Positions 1 through 13,100 of a stretch of DNA of 64,000 nucleotides are shown piece after piece. The DNA comes from Ischnura elegans (taxonomy: Eukaryota > Arthropoda > Insecta > Odonata > Coenagrionidae). The stretch's first letter is position 1. Every line of letters starts with the position of its first letter. Location: positions 4,588,001-4,652,000 of the forward strand of contig NC_060259.1 of assembly GCF_921293095.1 (NCBI RefSeq), read 5' to 3'. The notes under the pieces are model-generated. The model ran no database searches. It had not been told where the DNA came from and saw only the letters and a list, made by a program, of their open reading frames with translations. The translations under genes were made by a program, and so were the position numbers.

Positions 1-355
1 TAAAAAATACTTATAAACAAAATATGGCAAAATGTTTCACATCAAAAAATCGGCCAAAAAATCTAGTTTCCGTCAGTGACATTTCATGTTCCCGTGACAT
101 TTTCAAGTAGGCAAAAAATGGAATATGTTTTAGTCCCATAAGGCTCCAATGTTAATTCGGATCGATATATCTCGAAAACCGATCGACTTTTTCGAGTTTT
201 CGGACTTTTCCCCCCGATGAATATTTTTTCTCCACCCACGGCGAAAATTTCGTCTTCCCAGCACGTCCGGAAGTGGTCGGGAATTTGTATACGTGAATGA
301 GTGAGTGAATCAGTGAGTGTGCTATCTGTCACACATCGGGTTGTATATATTATAG
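1..355 (+). repeat. AT-rich module, end of a composite repeat unit
   Basis: This is the distal end of the AT-rich module, running from TAAAAAATACTTATAAAC to TTGTATATATTATAG. The same sequence occurs, with few differences, at the ends of units near 13105, 16692 and 20280, and inverted near 4795 and 10110. It contains GAGTGAGTGAATCAGTGAGTGTG, a run of near-tandem GAGT/GTGA steps. No coding sequence is credible here. The start is cut by the window edge. Confidence 0.85.
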
Positions 356-2700
356 ACTCGCCGCGCTGCGCGCGCTCGTTAGGGGGCTGCGCCCCCTAAA
401 ACCCCCCCGCATCCGGCTTCGCCGGCTGCCCCCACCGGACGGCTTCGCCGTCCTATCCGCGGCGTCTCCGAACGGCTTCGCCGTTCCTCGTCAGGGGTCG
501 GCTTCGCCGCCCAGATATCGATATAGCCCTGTGACGGAGACCCGCTAGTTCCTCGGAACGGCTTCGCCGTTCATCGTGAGAGTGCGGCTTCGCCACCCAA
601 GGGTTACCCGAGTCCCCCCGAGGTGTCGACTCCTGGGAACGGCATCGCCCTTCTTCGTGGTGGGGCGGCTTCGCCGCCCAAGGTTTACCTGGGTCCCCCC
701 GAGCGAACGACTTCTCGGAACGGCTTCGCCGTTCCTCGCCCGTGGTCGGCTTCGCCGCCCAAAGTTTACCTGTGTCCCCCCGAGCCGTAGCCACCTCGGA
801 ACGGCTTCGCCGTTCCTCGCCTGTGGGCGGCTTCGCCGCCCGAGGGTTATCGGCGACCCGCATCCTGCTTCGCCGGCTGCCCCCACCGGACGGCTTCGCC
901 GTCCCACCCCCGACGTCTCGGAACGGCTTCGCCGTTCCTCGTCAGGGGTCGGCTTCGCCGCCCAGATATCGAGGTAGCCCTGTGACGGAGACCCGCTAAG
1001 TCCTCGGAACGGCTTCGCCGTTCATCGTGGGAGGGCGGCTTCGCCGCACAAGTGTTGCCCGAGTCCCCCCGAGGCGTCGGCTCCTGGGAACGGCATCGCC
1101 CTTCCTCGTGATGGGGCGCGCTCGTTAGGGGGCTGCGCCCCCTAAAAACCCCCCGCATCCGGCTTCGCCGGCTGCCCCCACCGGACGGCTTCGCCGTCCT
1201 ATCCGCGGCGTCTCGGAACGGCTTCGCCGTTCCTCGTCAGGGGTCGGCTTCGCCGCCCAGATATCGATATAGCCCTGTGACGGAGACCCGCTAGTTCCTC
1301 GGAACGGCTTCGCCGTTCATCGTGAGAGTGCGGCTTCGCCACCCAAGGGTTACCCGAGTCCCCCCGAGGTGTCGACTCCTGGGAACGGCATCGCCCTTCT
1401 TCGTGGTGGGGCGGCTTCGCCGCCCAAGGTTTACCTGGGTCCCCGCGAGCCAACGACTTCTCGGAACGGCTTCGCCGTTCCTCGCCCGTGGTCGTCTTCG
1501 CCGCCCAAAGTTTACCTGTGTCCCCCCGAGCCGTAGCCACCTCGGAACGGCTTCGCCGTTCCTCGCCTGTGGGAGGCTTCGCCGCCTGAGTGTTATCGGC
1601 GACCCGCATCCGGCTTCGCCGGCTGCCCCCAACGGACGGCTTCGCCGTCCCACCCCCGACGTCTCGGAACGGCTTCGCCGTTCCTCGTCCGGGGTCGGCT
1701 TCGCCGCCCAGATATCGAGGTAGCCCTGTGACGGAGACCCGCTAATTCCTAGGAACGGCTTCGCCGTTCATCGTGGGAGGGCGGCTTCGCCGCACAAGTG
1801 TTGCCCGAGTCCCCCCGAGGCGTCGGCTCCTGGGAACGGCATCGCCCTTCCTCGTGATGGGGCGGCTTCGCCGCCCAAGGTTTACCTGGGTCCCCCCGCG
1901 CCATCGACTTCTCGGAACGGCTGCGCCGTTCCTCGCCTGTGGGCGGTATCACCGCCCAAGGGTTATCTCGTCGTAATGGGGCGGATTCGCCTCCCAAGGT
2001 TTACCTATTTCCCCGAGCCATCTCCTCCTCGGAACGGGGTCGCTGTTCCTCGCGTGAGGGCGGCTTCGCCGCCCAGGGGTTATCGGCGCCCCCCCTCGTA
2101 AGCTTCCTCGTAATGGGGCGGGTTCGCCGCCCAGGGTTTACCCCTGTTCCCCCGAGGCGTCAAATCCTGGGAACGGCGTCGCCCATCCGCGTGATAGGGC
2201 GGCTTCGCCGCCCAAGGTTTACTGTTTCCCCCCGAGCCGTCGACTCCTCGGAACGGCATCGCCGTTCCTCGTCTGTGGGCGGCATCGCCGCCCAAGGGTT
2301 ATCGGCGCCCTCCCCCCGTAACCTTCCTGGTGATGGGGCGCCTTCGCCGCCCAAGGTTTACCCGTGTCACCCCGAGGCGTCGAATCCTGGGAACGGCATC
2401 GCCCTTCCGCGTGATGGGGCGGCTTTGCCGCCCAAGGTTTACTGTGTCCAACCGAACCGTCGACTCCTCGGAACGGCTTCGCCGTTCCTAGTCTTTGGGC
2501 GGCTTCGCCGCCCAAGCGTTATCGGCGCCCTCCCCCCTCGTAAGACACGCTTTCGGCTGCTCCACGTGTTGGAGCGGATTTTCCGCCCCATGGTTCTCGG
2601 AGGTTTTCCGCGCATCTGACTCCTTGGAATGTCTCCGTCGTTCCTGGGGCGGGGTCAGCTTTGCCGCCAGGGTTTTCACTCCTCACAGAGCAATGCGTAC
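356..2700 (+). repeat. GC-rich hairpin array, copy 1
   Basis: The array is built of alternating short palindromes, mainly GGCGGC-TTC-GCCGCC and GGAACGGC-TTC-GCCGTTCC, spaced so that one pair repeats about every 80 bp. Linkers include AAGGTTTACCTGGGTCCCCC. It begins with TTAGGGGGC-TGC-GCCCCCTAA near 386-410. A direct duplication with a 746-bp period covers about 380-1125 and 1126-1870. Frames are open on both strands because the palindromes contain no stop codons and read much the same both ways. I do not treat any of them as genes. Confidence 0.85.
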
Positions 2701-3480
2701 TACCAGCCTTCCCCTATCGTTTACAAAGGCTGCCGTGGGATAATGTGGCTGAATGTAGACGCATGCTAGCCGTGATTGTGGCATTTTAGCTTATGACGAT
2801 GTTTTTAAGGGGGTCCGGGGGGTTTCCAGGGTTTTTTTATGAATATACTGACAACGGTCGCAATCATCCAAATAAATTCCTTAGCGATGAGTCATAGGAG
2901 AAGGGAATTACTGGTAAAATATGCTAAAACACCGAAGAACATGCTATTAACAAAATAGGAGAGTAAAAAAGGGGTTCCAGGACAAGGACACCTAAAACCG
3001 ATTTTTTTTAAACACTTCCCCATAAGGTACGGCTACGAAATTCACAATAGTTATGCCTTATTACAGCGCCTATGCACCGCTATGTGGAGAACACAGAATT
3101 GGTAATCTAAATGTGAGTAATACGAGAGAATTCATTATTCCCCTACAGTAAGTTCGCTGGAATTTTTACTGTAGGTAGACAAAGACATTTTATGCAAGAA
3201 AACGCCTCGATATTTCACGTGGCTTCCAAGAAGACCAGGGAAAAAAATTATTTTTTTCTGTGAATAGCATGTTCTTCGGTGTTTTAGCATATTTTACCAG
3301 TAATTCCCTTCTCCTATGACTCATCGCTAAGGAATTTATTTGGATGATTGCGACCGTTGTCAGTATATTCATTAAAAAAAAAAACCCTGGAAACCCCCCG
3401 GACCCCCCTTAAAAAACATCGTCATAAGCTAAAATGCCACAATCACGGCTAGCATGCGTCTACATTCAGCCACATTATCC
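2701..3480. repeat. Inverted tail modules around a palindrome centre
   Basis: The tail module (GTAGACGCATGCTAGC at 2755, read rightwards) meets its reverse complement (GCTAGCATGCGTCTAC ending at 3463), giving a symmetry point near 3109. The left copy is cut short near 2958; the right copy is longer. Small open frames of 60-80 codons here repeat with the module and show no recognisable domain. The surrounding hairpin arrays are also mirrored about this centre, so 1-5140 is one large imperfect palindrome whose right arm lacks at least one 746-bp copy. Confidence 0.8.
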
Positions 3481-4790
3481 CACGGCAGCCTTTGTAAACG
3501 ATAGGGGAAGGCTGGTAGTACGCATTGCTCTGTGAGGAGTGAAAACCCTGGCGGCAAAGCTGACCCCGCCCCAGGAACGACGGAGACATTCCAAGGAGTC
3601 AGATGCGCGGAAAACCTCCGAGAACCCTGGGGCGGAAAATCCGCTCCAACACGTGGAGCAGCCGAAAGCGTGTCTTACGAGGGGGGAGGGCGCCGATAAC
3701 GCTTGGGCGGCGAAGCCGCCCAAAGACCAGGAACGGCGAAGCCGTTCCGAGGAGTCGACGGTTCGGTTGGACACAGTAAACCTTGGGCGGCAAAGCCGCC
3801 CCATCACGCGGAAGGGCGATGCCGTTCCCAGGATTCGACGCCTCGGGGTGACACGGGTAAACCTTGGGCGGCGAAGGCGCCCCATCACCAGGAAGGTTAC
3901 TGGGGGAGGGCGCCGATAACCCTTGGGCGGCGAAGCCGCCCACAGACGAGGAACGGCGATGCCGTTCCGAGGAGTCGACGGCTCGGGGGGGAAACAGTAA
4001 ACCTTGGGCGGCGAAGCCGCCCTATCACGCGGAAGGGCGACGCCGTTCCCAGGATTTGACGCCTCGGGGGAACAGGGGTAAACCCTGGGCGGCGAACCCG
4101 CCCCATGACGAGCAAGCTTACGAGGGGGGCGCCGATAACCCCTGGGCGGCGAAGCCGCCCTCACGCGAGGAACAGCGACCCCGTTCCGAGGAGGAGATGG
4201 CTCGGGGAAATAGGTAAACCTTGGGAGGCGAACCCGCCCCATTACGACGAGATAACCCTTGGGCGGTGATACCGCCCACAGGCGAGGAACGGCGCAGCCG
4301 TTCCGAGAAGTCGATGGCGCGGGGGGACCCAGGTAAACCTTGGGCGGCGAAGCCGCCCCATCACGAGGAAGGGCGATGCCGTTCCCAGGAGCCGACGCCT
4401 CGGGGGGACTCGGGCAACACTTGTGCGGCGAAGCCGCCCTCCCACGATGAACGGCGAAGCCGTTCCGAGGAATTAGCGGGTCTCCGTCACAGGGCTACCT
4501 CGATATCTGGGCGGCGAAGCCGACCCCTGACGAGGAACGGCGAAGCCGTTCCGAGACGTCGGGGGTGGGACGGCGAAGCCGTCCGGTGGGGGCAGCCGGC
4601 GAAGCAGGATGCGGTTCGCCGATAACCCTCGGGCGGCGAAGCCGCCCACAGGCGAGGAACGGCGAAGCCGTTCCGAGGTGGCTACGGCTCGGGGGGACAC
4701 AGGGTGGGGGCAGCCGGCGAAGCCGGATGCGGGGGGGTTTTAGGGGGCGCAGCCCCCTAACGAGCGCGCGAAGCGCGGCGAGTCTATAAT
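3481..4790 (-). repeat. GC-rich hairpin array, inverted copy
   Basis: This is the reverse complement of the array at about 1430-2740 plus its start, ending in the stem TTAGGGGGC-GCA-style palindrome near 4741-4760 and CGAGTCTATAATATATACAA. Content and spacing match copy 1, with one or more ~746-bp blocks missing. There is no credible gene. Confidence 0.85.
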
Positions 4791-5995
4791 ATATACAACC
4801 CGATGTGTGACAGATAGCACACTCACTGATTCACTCACTCATTCACGTATACAAATTCCCGACCACTTCCGGTCGTGCTGGGAAGACGAAATTTTTACAG
4901 GTCGTTGAGAAAACATATTCATCGGGGGGGAAAAGTCCGAAAACTCGAAAAAGTCGATCGATTTTCGAGATATATCGATCCGAATTAACATTGGAGCCTT
5001 ATGGGACTAAAACATATTCCATTTTTCTCCTACTTAAAAATGTCACGGGAACATGAAATGTCACTGACGGAAACTAGATTTTTTGGCCGATTTTTTGATG
5101 TGAAACATTTTGCCATATTTTGTTTATAAGTATTTTTTATAATTTTTTTAAATTTCCAATGCTTTTCTTATGGGCCTATCTTTGGATTTTTTAAAAACCA
5201 ACTTTTAATCGTTGTAGGAATAAGTCCTTAACTTATGAGATACTAGATTTTTTGGTTGATTTTTTGGTGTGGTTGCCTTTGCAAATTTTTGTTTAAAAGT
5301 ATTTTTTTTAACAATTTAAAATTTCCAATGCTTTTCTTATGGGCTCACTTTGGGAATTTTTTTGACCTATTTGCAATAATCGTAGGACCAATTCAATTTC
5401 ATGCAAGATACTAGATTTTTTTCTTAATTTTTTGGCTATCCTTTGATATCCACATGTTAATCAAACTTCGAGTAATTAACGATTATGTATTTTCATTGAA
5501 TTTGCGACTCCTACAACGTTTGGTAACTTACAACACATCCGCCGTGAAGTTTGCATTCCCTCAACACACGATTTTAAATTTTTCCGAATTTTTTTTTACC
5601 ACTTCCCGACGTGGTACGGACACCAAATTCAGGTGATTGACGTCTTTCTCGTGCCCCTACGCGCCGCTATCAGGAGAACGGAGAATAATTAATTTTAACG
5701 GGTGACACCGTCGAAAAAACATGCTTACACTACAGCTGCAGAGCCGAAATTTTTATCCAAGGTTAACAATGCCGCGTTTTACAGAACAAGCACTTTATGT
5801 CCCCCGAAAACCCCCTGTGACCCCCCCAAAAAAATAAAAATTACTTAATAAGTCGTATATTTCGTGTACCATTCATCCCAGTTGTATCGTTTTTATTGAT
5901 TCCGAATGGGAATTGTGTCGGCTAAATTCACCCGTCATGTTCAATTATCCTGCCCCAATTACACACCCGCAATAAAACTTCAAATTTTTAAATGT
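4791..5995 (-). repeat. AT-rich module, inverted
   Basis: This full AT-rich module of about 1.2 kb is near-identical to 10112-11320 and is the reverse complement of 11890-13100. It contains two diverged internal repeats beginning around AATTTCCAATGCTTTTCTTATGGG (about 5153 and 5327). A 60-codon open frame (5454-5636) is carried in every module copy, has no recognisable domain and is probably fortuitous. Confidence 0.8.
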
Positions 5996-6520
5996 ACATT
6001 TCTTAACAAAATAGTAGAGTAAAAAAGGGGTTCCAGGACAAGGACACCTAAAACCGATTTTTTTTAAACACTTCCCCATAAGGTACGGCTACGAAATTCA
6101 CAATAGTTATGCCTTATTACAGCGCCTATGCACCGCTATGTGGAGAACACAGAATTGGTAATCTAAATGTGAGTAATACGGGAGAATTCATTATTCCCCT
6201 ACAGTAAGTTCGCTGGAATTTTTACTGTAGGTAGACAAAGACATTTTATGCAAGAAAACGCCTCGATATTTCACGTGGCTTCCAAGAAGACCAGGGAAAA
6301 AATTATTTTTTTCTGTGAATAGCATGTTCTTCGGTGTTTTAGCATATTTTACCAGTAATTCCCTTCTCCTATGACTCATCGCTAAGGAATTTATTTGGAT
6401 GATTGCGACCGTTGTCAGTATATTCATAAAAAAACCCTGGAAACCCCCCGGACCCCCTTAAAAACATCGTCATAAGCTAAAATGCCACAATCACGGCTAG
6501 CATGCGTCTACATTCAGCCA
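5996..6520 (-). repeat. Tail module, inverted
   Basis: This is a reverse-oriented copy of the tail module seen at 11379-11880 and 14961-15475. It carries a 78-codon open frame (6191-6427) repeated in all full copies, with no recognisable domain. It joins the AT-rich module on the left to the hairpin array on the right. Confidence 0.75.
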
Positions 6521-9500
6521 CATTATCCCACGGCAGCCTTTGTAAACGATAGGGGAAGGCTGGTAGTACGCATTGCTCTGTGAGGAGTGAAAACCCTGGC
6601 GGCAAAGCTGACCCCGCCCCAGGAACGACGGAGACATTCCAAGGAGTCAGATGCGCGGAAAACCTCCGAGAACCATGGGGCGGAAAATCCGCTCCAACAC
6701 GTGGAGCAGCCGAAAGCGTGTCTTACGAGGGGGGAGGGCGCCGATAACGCTTGGGCGGCGAAGCCGCCCAAAGACTAGGAACGGCGAAGCCGTTCCGAGG
6801 AGTCGACGGTTCGGTTGGACACAGTAAACCTTGGGCGGCAAAGCCGCCCCATCACGCGGAAGGGCGATGCCGTTCCCAGGATTCGACGCCTCGGGGTGAC
6901 ACGGGTAAACCTTGGGCGGCGAAGGCGCCCCATCACCAGGAAGGTTACGGGGGGAGGGCGCCGATAACCCTTGGGCGGCGATGCCGCCCACAGACGAGGA
7001 ACGGCGATGCCGTTCCGAGGAGTCGACGGCTCGGGGGGAAACAGTAAACCTTGGGCGGCGAAGCCGCCCTATCACGCGGATGGGCGACGCCGTTCCCAGG
7101 ATTTGACGCCTCGGGGGAACAGGGGTAAACCCTGGGCGGCGAACCCGCCCCATTACGAGGAAGCTTACGAGGGGGGCGCCGATAACCCCTGGGCGGCGAA
7201 GCCGCCCTCACGCGAGGAACAGCGACCCCGTTCCGAGGAGGAGATGGCTCGGGGAAATAGGTAAACCTTGGGAGGCGAATCCGCCCCATTAGGACGAGAT
7301 AACCCTTGGGCGGTGATACCGCCCACAGGCGAGGAACGGCGCAGCCGTTCCGAGAAGTCGATGGCGCGGGGGGACCCAGGTAAACCTTGGGCGGCGAAGC
7401 CGCCCCATCACGAGGAAGGGCGATGCCGTTCCCAGGAGCCGACGCCTCGGGGGGACTCGGGCAACACTTGTGCGGCGAAGCCGCCCTCCCACGATGAACG
7501 GCGAAGCCGTTCCTAGGAATTAGCGGGTCTCCGTCACAGGGCTACCTCGATATCTGGGCGGCGAAGCCGACCCCGGACGAGGAACGGCGAAGCCGTTCCG
7601 AGACGTCGGGGGTGGGACGGCGAAGCCGTCCGTTGGGGGCAGCCGGCGAAGCCGGATGCGGGTCGCCGATAACACTCAGGCGGCGAAGCCTCCCACAGGC
7701 GAGGAACGGCGAAGCCGTTCCGAGGTGGCTACGGCTCGGGGGGACACAGGTAAACTTTGGGCGGCGAAGACGACCACGGGCGAGGAACGGCGAAGCCGTT
7801 CCGAGAAGTCGTTGGCTCGCGGGGACCCAGGTAAACCTTGGGCGGCGAAGCCGCCCCACCACGAAGAAGGGCGATGCCGTTCCCAGGAGTCGACACCTCG
7901 GGGGGACTCGGGTAACCCTTGGGTGGCGAAGCCGCACTCTCACGATGAACGGCGAAGCCGTTCCGAGGAACTAGCGGGTCTCCGTCACAGGGCTATATCG
8001 ATATCTGGGCGGCGAAGCCGACCCCTGACGAGGAACGGCGAAGCCGTTCCGAGACGCCGCGGATAGGACGGCGAAGCCGTCCGGTGGGGGCAGCCGGCGA
8101 AGCCGGATGCGGGGGGTTTTTAGGGGGCGCAGCCCCCTAACGAGCGCGCCCCATCACGAGGAAGGGCGATGCCGTTCCCAGGAGCCGACGCCTCGGGGGG
8201 ACTCGGGCAACACTTGTGCGGCGAAGCCGCCCTCCCACGATGAACGGCGAAGCCGTTCCGAGGACTAAGCGGGTCTCCGTCACAGGGCTACCTCGATATC
8301 TGGGCGGCGAAGCCGACCCCTGACGAGGAACGGCGAAGCCGTTCCGAGACGTCGGGGGTGGGACGGCGAAGCCGTCCGGTGGGGGCAGCCGGCGAAGCAG
8401 GATGCGGGTCGCCGATAACCCTCGGGCGGCGAAGCCGCCCACAGGCGAGGAACGGCGAAGCCGTTCCGAGGTGGCTACGGCTCGGGGGGACACAGGTAAA
8501 CTTTGGGCGGCGAAGCCGACCACGGGCGAGGAACGGCGAAGCCGTTCCGAGAAGTCGTTGGCTCGGGGGGACCCAGGTAAACCTTGGGCGGCGAAGCCGC
8601 CCCACCACGAAGAAGGGCGATGCCGTTCCCAGGAGTCGACACCTCGGGGGGACTCGGGTAACCCTTGGGTGGCGAAGCCGCACTCTCACGATGAACGGCG
8701 AAGCCGTTCCGAGGAACTAGCGGGTCTCCGTCACAGGGCTACCTCGATATCTGGGCGGCGAAGCCGACCCCGGACGAGGAACGGCGAAGCCGTTCCGAGA
8801 CGTCGGGGGTGGGACGGCGAAGCCGTCCGTTGGGGGCAGCCGGCGAAGCCGGATGCGGGTCGCCGATAACACTCAGGCGGCGAAGCCTCCCACAGGCGAG
8901 GAACGGCGAAGCCGTTCCGAGGTGGCTACGGCTCGGGGGGACACAGGTAAACTTTGGGCGGCGAAGACGACCACGGGCGAGGAACGGCGAAGCCGTTCCG
9001 AGAAGTCGTTGGCTCGCGGGGACCCAGGTAAACCTTGGGCGGCGAAGCCGCCCCACCACGAAGAAGGGCGATGCCGTTCCCAGGAGTCGACACCTCGGGG
9101 GGACTCGGGTAACCCTTGGGTGGCGAAGCCGCACTCTCACGATGAACGGCGAAGCCGTTCCGAGGAACTAGCGGGTCTCCGTCACAGGGCTATATCGATA
9201 TCTGGGCGGCGAAGCCGACCCCTGACGAGGAACGGCGAAGCCGTTCCGAGACGCCGCGGATAGGACGGCGAAGCCGTCCGGTGGGGGCAGCCGGCGAAGC
9301 CGGATGCGGGGGGTTTTTAGGGGGCGCAGCCCCCTAACGAGCGCGCCCCATCACGAGGAAGGGCGATGCCGTTCCCAGGAGCCGACGCCTCGGGGGGACT
9401 CGGGCAACACTTGTGCGGCGAAGCCGCCCTCCCACGATGAACGGCGAAGCCGTTCCGAGGACTAAGCGGGTCTCCGTCACAGGGCTACCTCGATATCTGG

Positions 9501-10107
9501 GCGGCGAAGCCGACCCCTGACGAGGAACGGCGAAGCCGTTCCGAGACGTCGGGGGTGGGACGGCGAAGCCGTCCGGTGGGGGCAGCCGGCGAAGCAGGAT
9601 GCGGGTCGCCGATAACCCTCGGGCGGCGAAGCCGCCCACAGGCGAGGAACGGCGAAGCCGTTCCGAGGTGGCTACGGCTCGGGGGGACACAGGTAAACTT
9701 TGGGCGGCGAAGCCGACCACGGGCGAGGAACGGCGAAGCCGTTCCGAGAAGTCGTTGGCTCGGGGGGACCCAGGTAAACCTTGGGCGGCGAAGCCGCCCC
9801 ACCACGAAGAAGGGCGATGCCGTTCCCAGGAGTCGACACCTCGGGGGGACTCGGGTAACCCTTGGGTGGCGAAGCCGCACTCTCACGATGAACGGCGAAG
9901 CCGTTCCGAGGAACTAGCGGGTCTCCGTCACAGGGCTATATCGATATCTGGGCGGCGAAGCCGACCCCTGACGAGGAACGGCGAAGCCGTTCCGAGACGC
10001 CGCGGATAGGACGGCGAAGCCGTCCGGTGGGGGCAGCCGGCGAAGCCGGATGCGGGGGGGTTTTAGGGGGCGCAGCCCCCTAACGAGCGCGCGCAGCGCG
10101 GCGAGTC
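6521..10107 (-). repeat. Longest hairpin array with a 1197-bp tandem duplication
   Basis: The array is a minus-oriented series of ~80-bp paired palindromes. A 1197-bp direct duplication is visible: 7542-8689 recurs at 8739-9886 almost base for base, and the stem TTAGGGGGC-type palindrome with CGAGCGCGCC recurs at about 8120-8150 and 9317-9347. The array ends at CGAGTCTATAATATATACAA (about 10101-10120). Copies inside the duplication are nearly identical, so it is recent or an assembly product. Confidence 0.85.
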
Positions 10108-11378
10108 TATAATATATACAACCCGATGTGTGACAGATAGCACACTCACTGATTCACTCACTCATTCACGTATACAAATTCCCGACCACTTCCGGTCGTG
10201 CTGGGAAGACGAAATTTTTACAGGTCGTTGAGAAAACATATTCATCGGGGGGAAAAGTCCGAAAACTCGAAAAAGTCGATCGATTTTCGAGATATATCGA
10301 TCCGAATTAACATTGGAGCCTTATGGGACTAAAACATATTCCATTTTTCTCCTACTTAAAAATGTCACGGGAACATGAAATGTCACTGACGGAAACTAGA
10401 TTTTTTGGCCGATTTTTTGATGTGAAACATTTTGCCATATTTTGTTTATAAGTATTTTTTATAATTTTTTTAAATTTCCAATGCTTTTCTTATGGGCCTA
10501 TCTTTGGATTTTTTAAAAACCAACTTTTAATCGTTGTAGGAATAAGTCCTTAACTTATGAGATACTAGATTTTTTGGTTGATTTTTTGGTGTGGTTGCCT
10601 TTGCAAATTTTTGTTTAAAAGTATTTTTTTTAACAATTTAAAATTTCCAATGCTTTTCTTATGGGCTCACTTTGGGAATTTTTTTGACCTATTTGCAATA
10701 ATCGTAGGACCAATTCAATTTCATGCAAGATACTAGATTTTTTTCTTAATTTTTTGGCTATCCTTTGATATCCACATGTTAATCAAACTTCGAGTAATTA
10801 ACGATTATGTATTTTCATTGAATTTGCGACTCCTACAACGTTTGGTAACTTACAACACATCCGCCGTGAAGTTTGCATTCCCTCAACACACGATTTTAAA
10901 TTTTTCCGAATTTTTTTTTACCACTTCCCGACGTGGTACGGACACCAAATTCAGGTGATTGACGTCTTTCTCGTGCCCCTACGCGCCGCTATCAGGAGAA
11001 CGGAGAATAATTAATTTTAACGGGTGACACCGTCGAAAAAACATGCTTACACTACAGCTGCAGAGCCGAAATTTTTATCCAAGGTTAACAATGCCGCGTT
11101 TTACAGAACAAGCACTTTATGTCCCCCGAAAACCCCCTGTGACCCCCCCAAAAAAATAAAAATTACTTAATAAGTCGTATATTTCGTGTACCATTCATCC
11201 CAGTTGTATCGTTTTTATTGATTCCGAATGGGAATTGTGTCGGCTAAATTCACCCGTCATGTTCAATTATCCTGCCCCAATTACACACCCGCAATAAAAC
11301 TTCAAATTTTTAAATGTACATTTCTTAACAAAATAGTAGAGTAAAAAGGGGTTCCAGGACAAGGACACCTAAAACCGA
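10108..11378 (-). repeat. AT-rich module, second inverted copy
   Basis: This is near-identical to 4790-6040, displaced by about 5322 bp. It ends abruptly at CACCTAAAACCGA next to GACGCATGCTAGCC, where the next module begins in the opposite orientation. No gene is credible. Confidence 0.8.
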
Positions 11379-13100
11379 GACGCATGCTAGCCGTGATTGT
11401 GGCATTTTAGCTTATGACGATGTTTTTAAGGGGGTCCGGGGGGTTTCCAGGGTTTTTTTATGAATATACTGACAACGGTCGCAATCATCCAAATAAATTC
11501 CTTAGCGATGAGTCATAGGAGAAGGGAATTACTGGTAAAATATGCTAAAACACCGAAGAACATGCTATTCACAGAAAAAAATAATTTTTTCCCTGGTCTT
11601 CTTGGAAGCCACGTGAAATATCGAGGCGTTTTCTTGCATAAAATGTCTTTGTCTACCTACAGTAAAAATTCCAGCGAACTTACTGTAGGGGAATAATGAA
11701 TTCTCCCGTATTACTCACATTTAGATTACCAATTCTGTGTTCTCCCACATAGCGGTGCATAGGCGCTGTAATAAGGCATAACTATTGTGAATTTCGTTAG
11801 CCGTACCCTTATGGGGAAGTGTTTAAAAAAAATCGGTTTTAGGTGTCCTTGTCCTGGAACCCCTTTTTTACTCTACTATTTTGTTAAGAAATGTACATTT
11901 AAAAATTTGAAGTTTTATTGCGGGTGTGTAATTGGGGCAGGATAATTGAACATGACGGGTGAATTTAGCCGACACAATTCCCATTCGGAATCAATAAAAA
12001 CGATACAACTGGGATGAATGGTACACGAAATATACGACTTATTAAGTAATTTTTATTTTTTTGGGGGGGTCACAGGGGGTTTTCGGGGGACATAAAGTGC
12101 TTGTTCTGTAAAACGCGGCATTGTTAACCTTGGATAAAAATTTCGGCTCTGCAGCTGTAGTGTAAGCATGTTTTTTCGACGGTGTCACCCGTTAAAATTA
12201 ATTATTCTCCGTTCTCCTGATAGCGGCGCGTAGGGGCACGAGAAAGACGTCAATCACCTGAATTTGGTGTCCGTACCACGTCGGGAAGTGGTAAAAAAAA
12301 ATTCGGAAAAATTTAAAATCGTGTGTTGAGGGAATGCAAACTTCACGGCGGATGTGTTGTAAGTTACCAAACGTTGTAGGAGTCGCAAATTCAATGAAAA
12401 TACATAATCGTTAATTACTCGAAGTTTGATTAACATGTGGATATCAAAGGATAGCCAAAAAATTAAGAAAAAAATCTAGTATCTTGCATGAAATTGAATT
12501 GGTCCTACGATTATTGCAAATAGGTCAAAAAAATTCCCAAAGTGAGCCCATAAGAAAAGCATTGGAAATTTTAAATTGTTAAAAAAAATACTTTTAAACA
12601 AAAATTTGCAAAGGCAACCACACCAAAAAATCAACCAAAAAATCTAGTATCTCATAAGTTAAGGACTTATTCCTACAACGATTAAAAGTTGGTTTTTAAA
12701 AAATCCAAAGATAGGCCCATAAGAAAAGCATTGGAAATTTAAAAAAATTATGAAAAATACTTATAAACAAAATATGGCAAAATGTTTCACATCAAAAAAT
12801 CGGCCAAAAAATCTTGTTTCCGTCAGTGACATTTCATGTTCCCGTGACATTTTTAAGTAGGAGAAAAATGGAATATGTTTTAGTCCCATAAGGCTCCAAT
12901 GTTAATTCGGATCGATATATCTCGAAAATCGATCGACTTTTTCGAGTTTTCGGACTTTTCCCCCCGATGAATATGTTTTCTCAACGACCTGTAAAAATTT
13001 CGTCTTCCCAGCACGACCGGAAGTGGTCGGGAATTTGTATACGTGAATGAGTGAGTGAATCAGTGAGTGTGCTATCTGTCACACATCGGGTTGTATATAT
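11379..13100 (+). repeat. Tail plus AT-rich module after an inverted junction
   Basis: The tail module runs from 11379 to about 11880, followed by the AT-rich module at 11881-13100 in plus orientation. The latter is the reverse complement of 10112-11340. The head-to-head join at about 11379 lacks the hairpin array that normally precedes the tail. Confidence 0.8.

Noticed and set aside
356..10107. CRISPR-like array (regular palindromic repeats)
   Set aside because: The palindromes are closely spaced, alternate between two types, have conserved linkers rather than unique spacers, and lie in eukaryotic DNA without cas genes.
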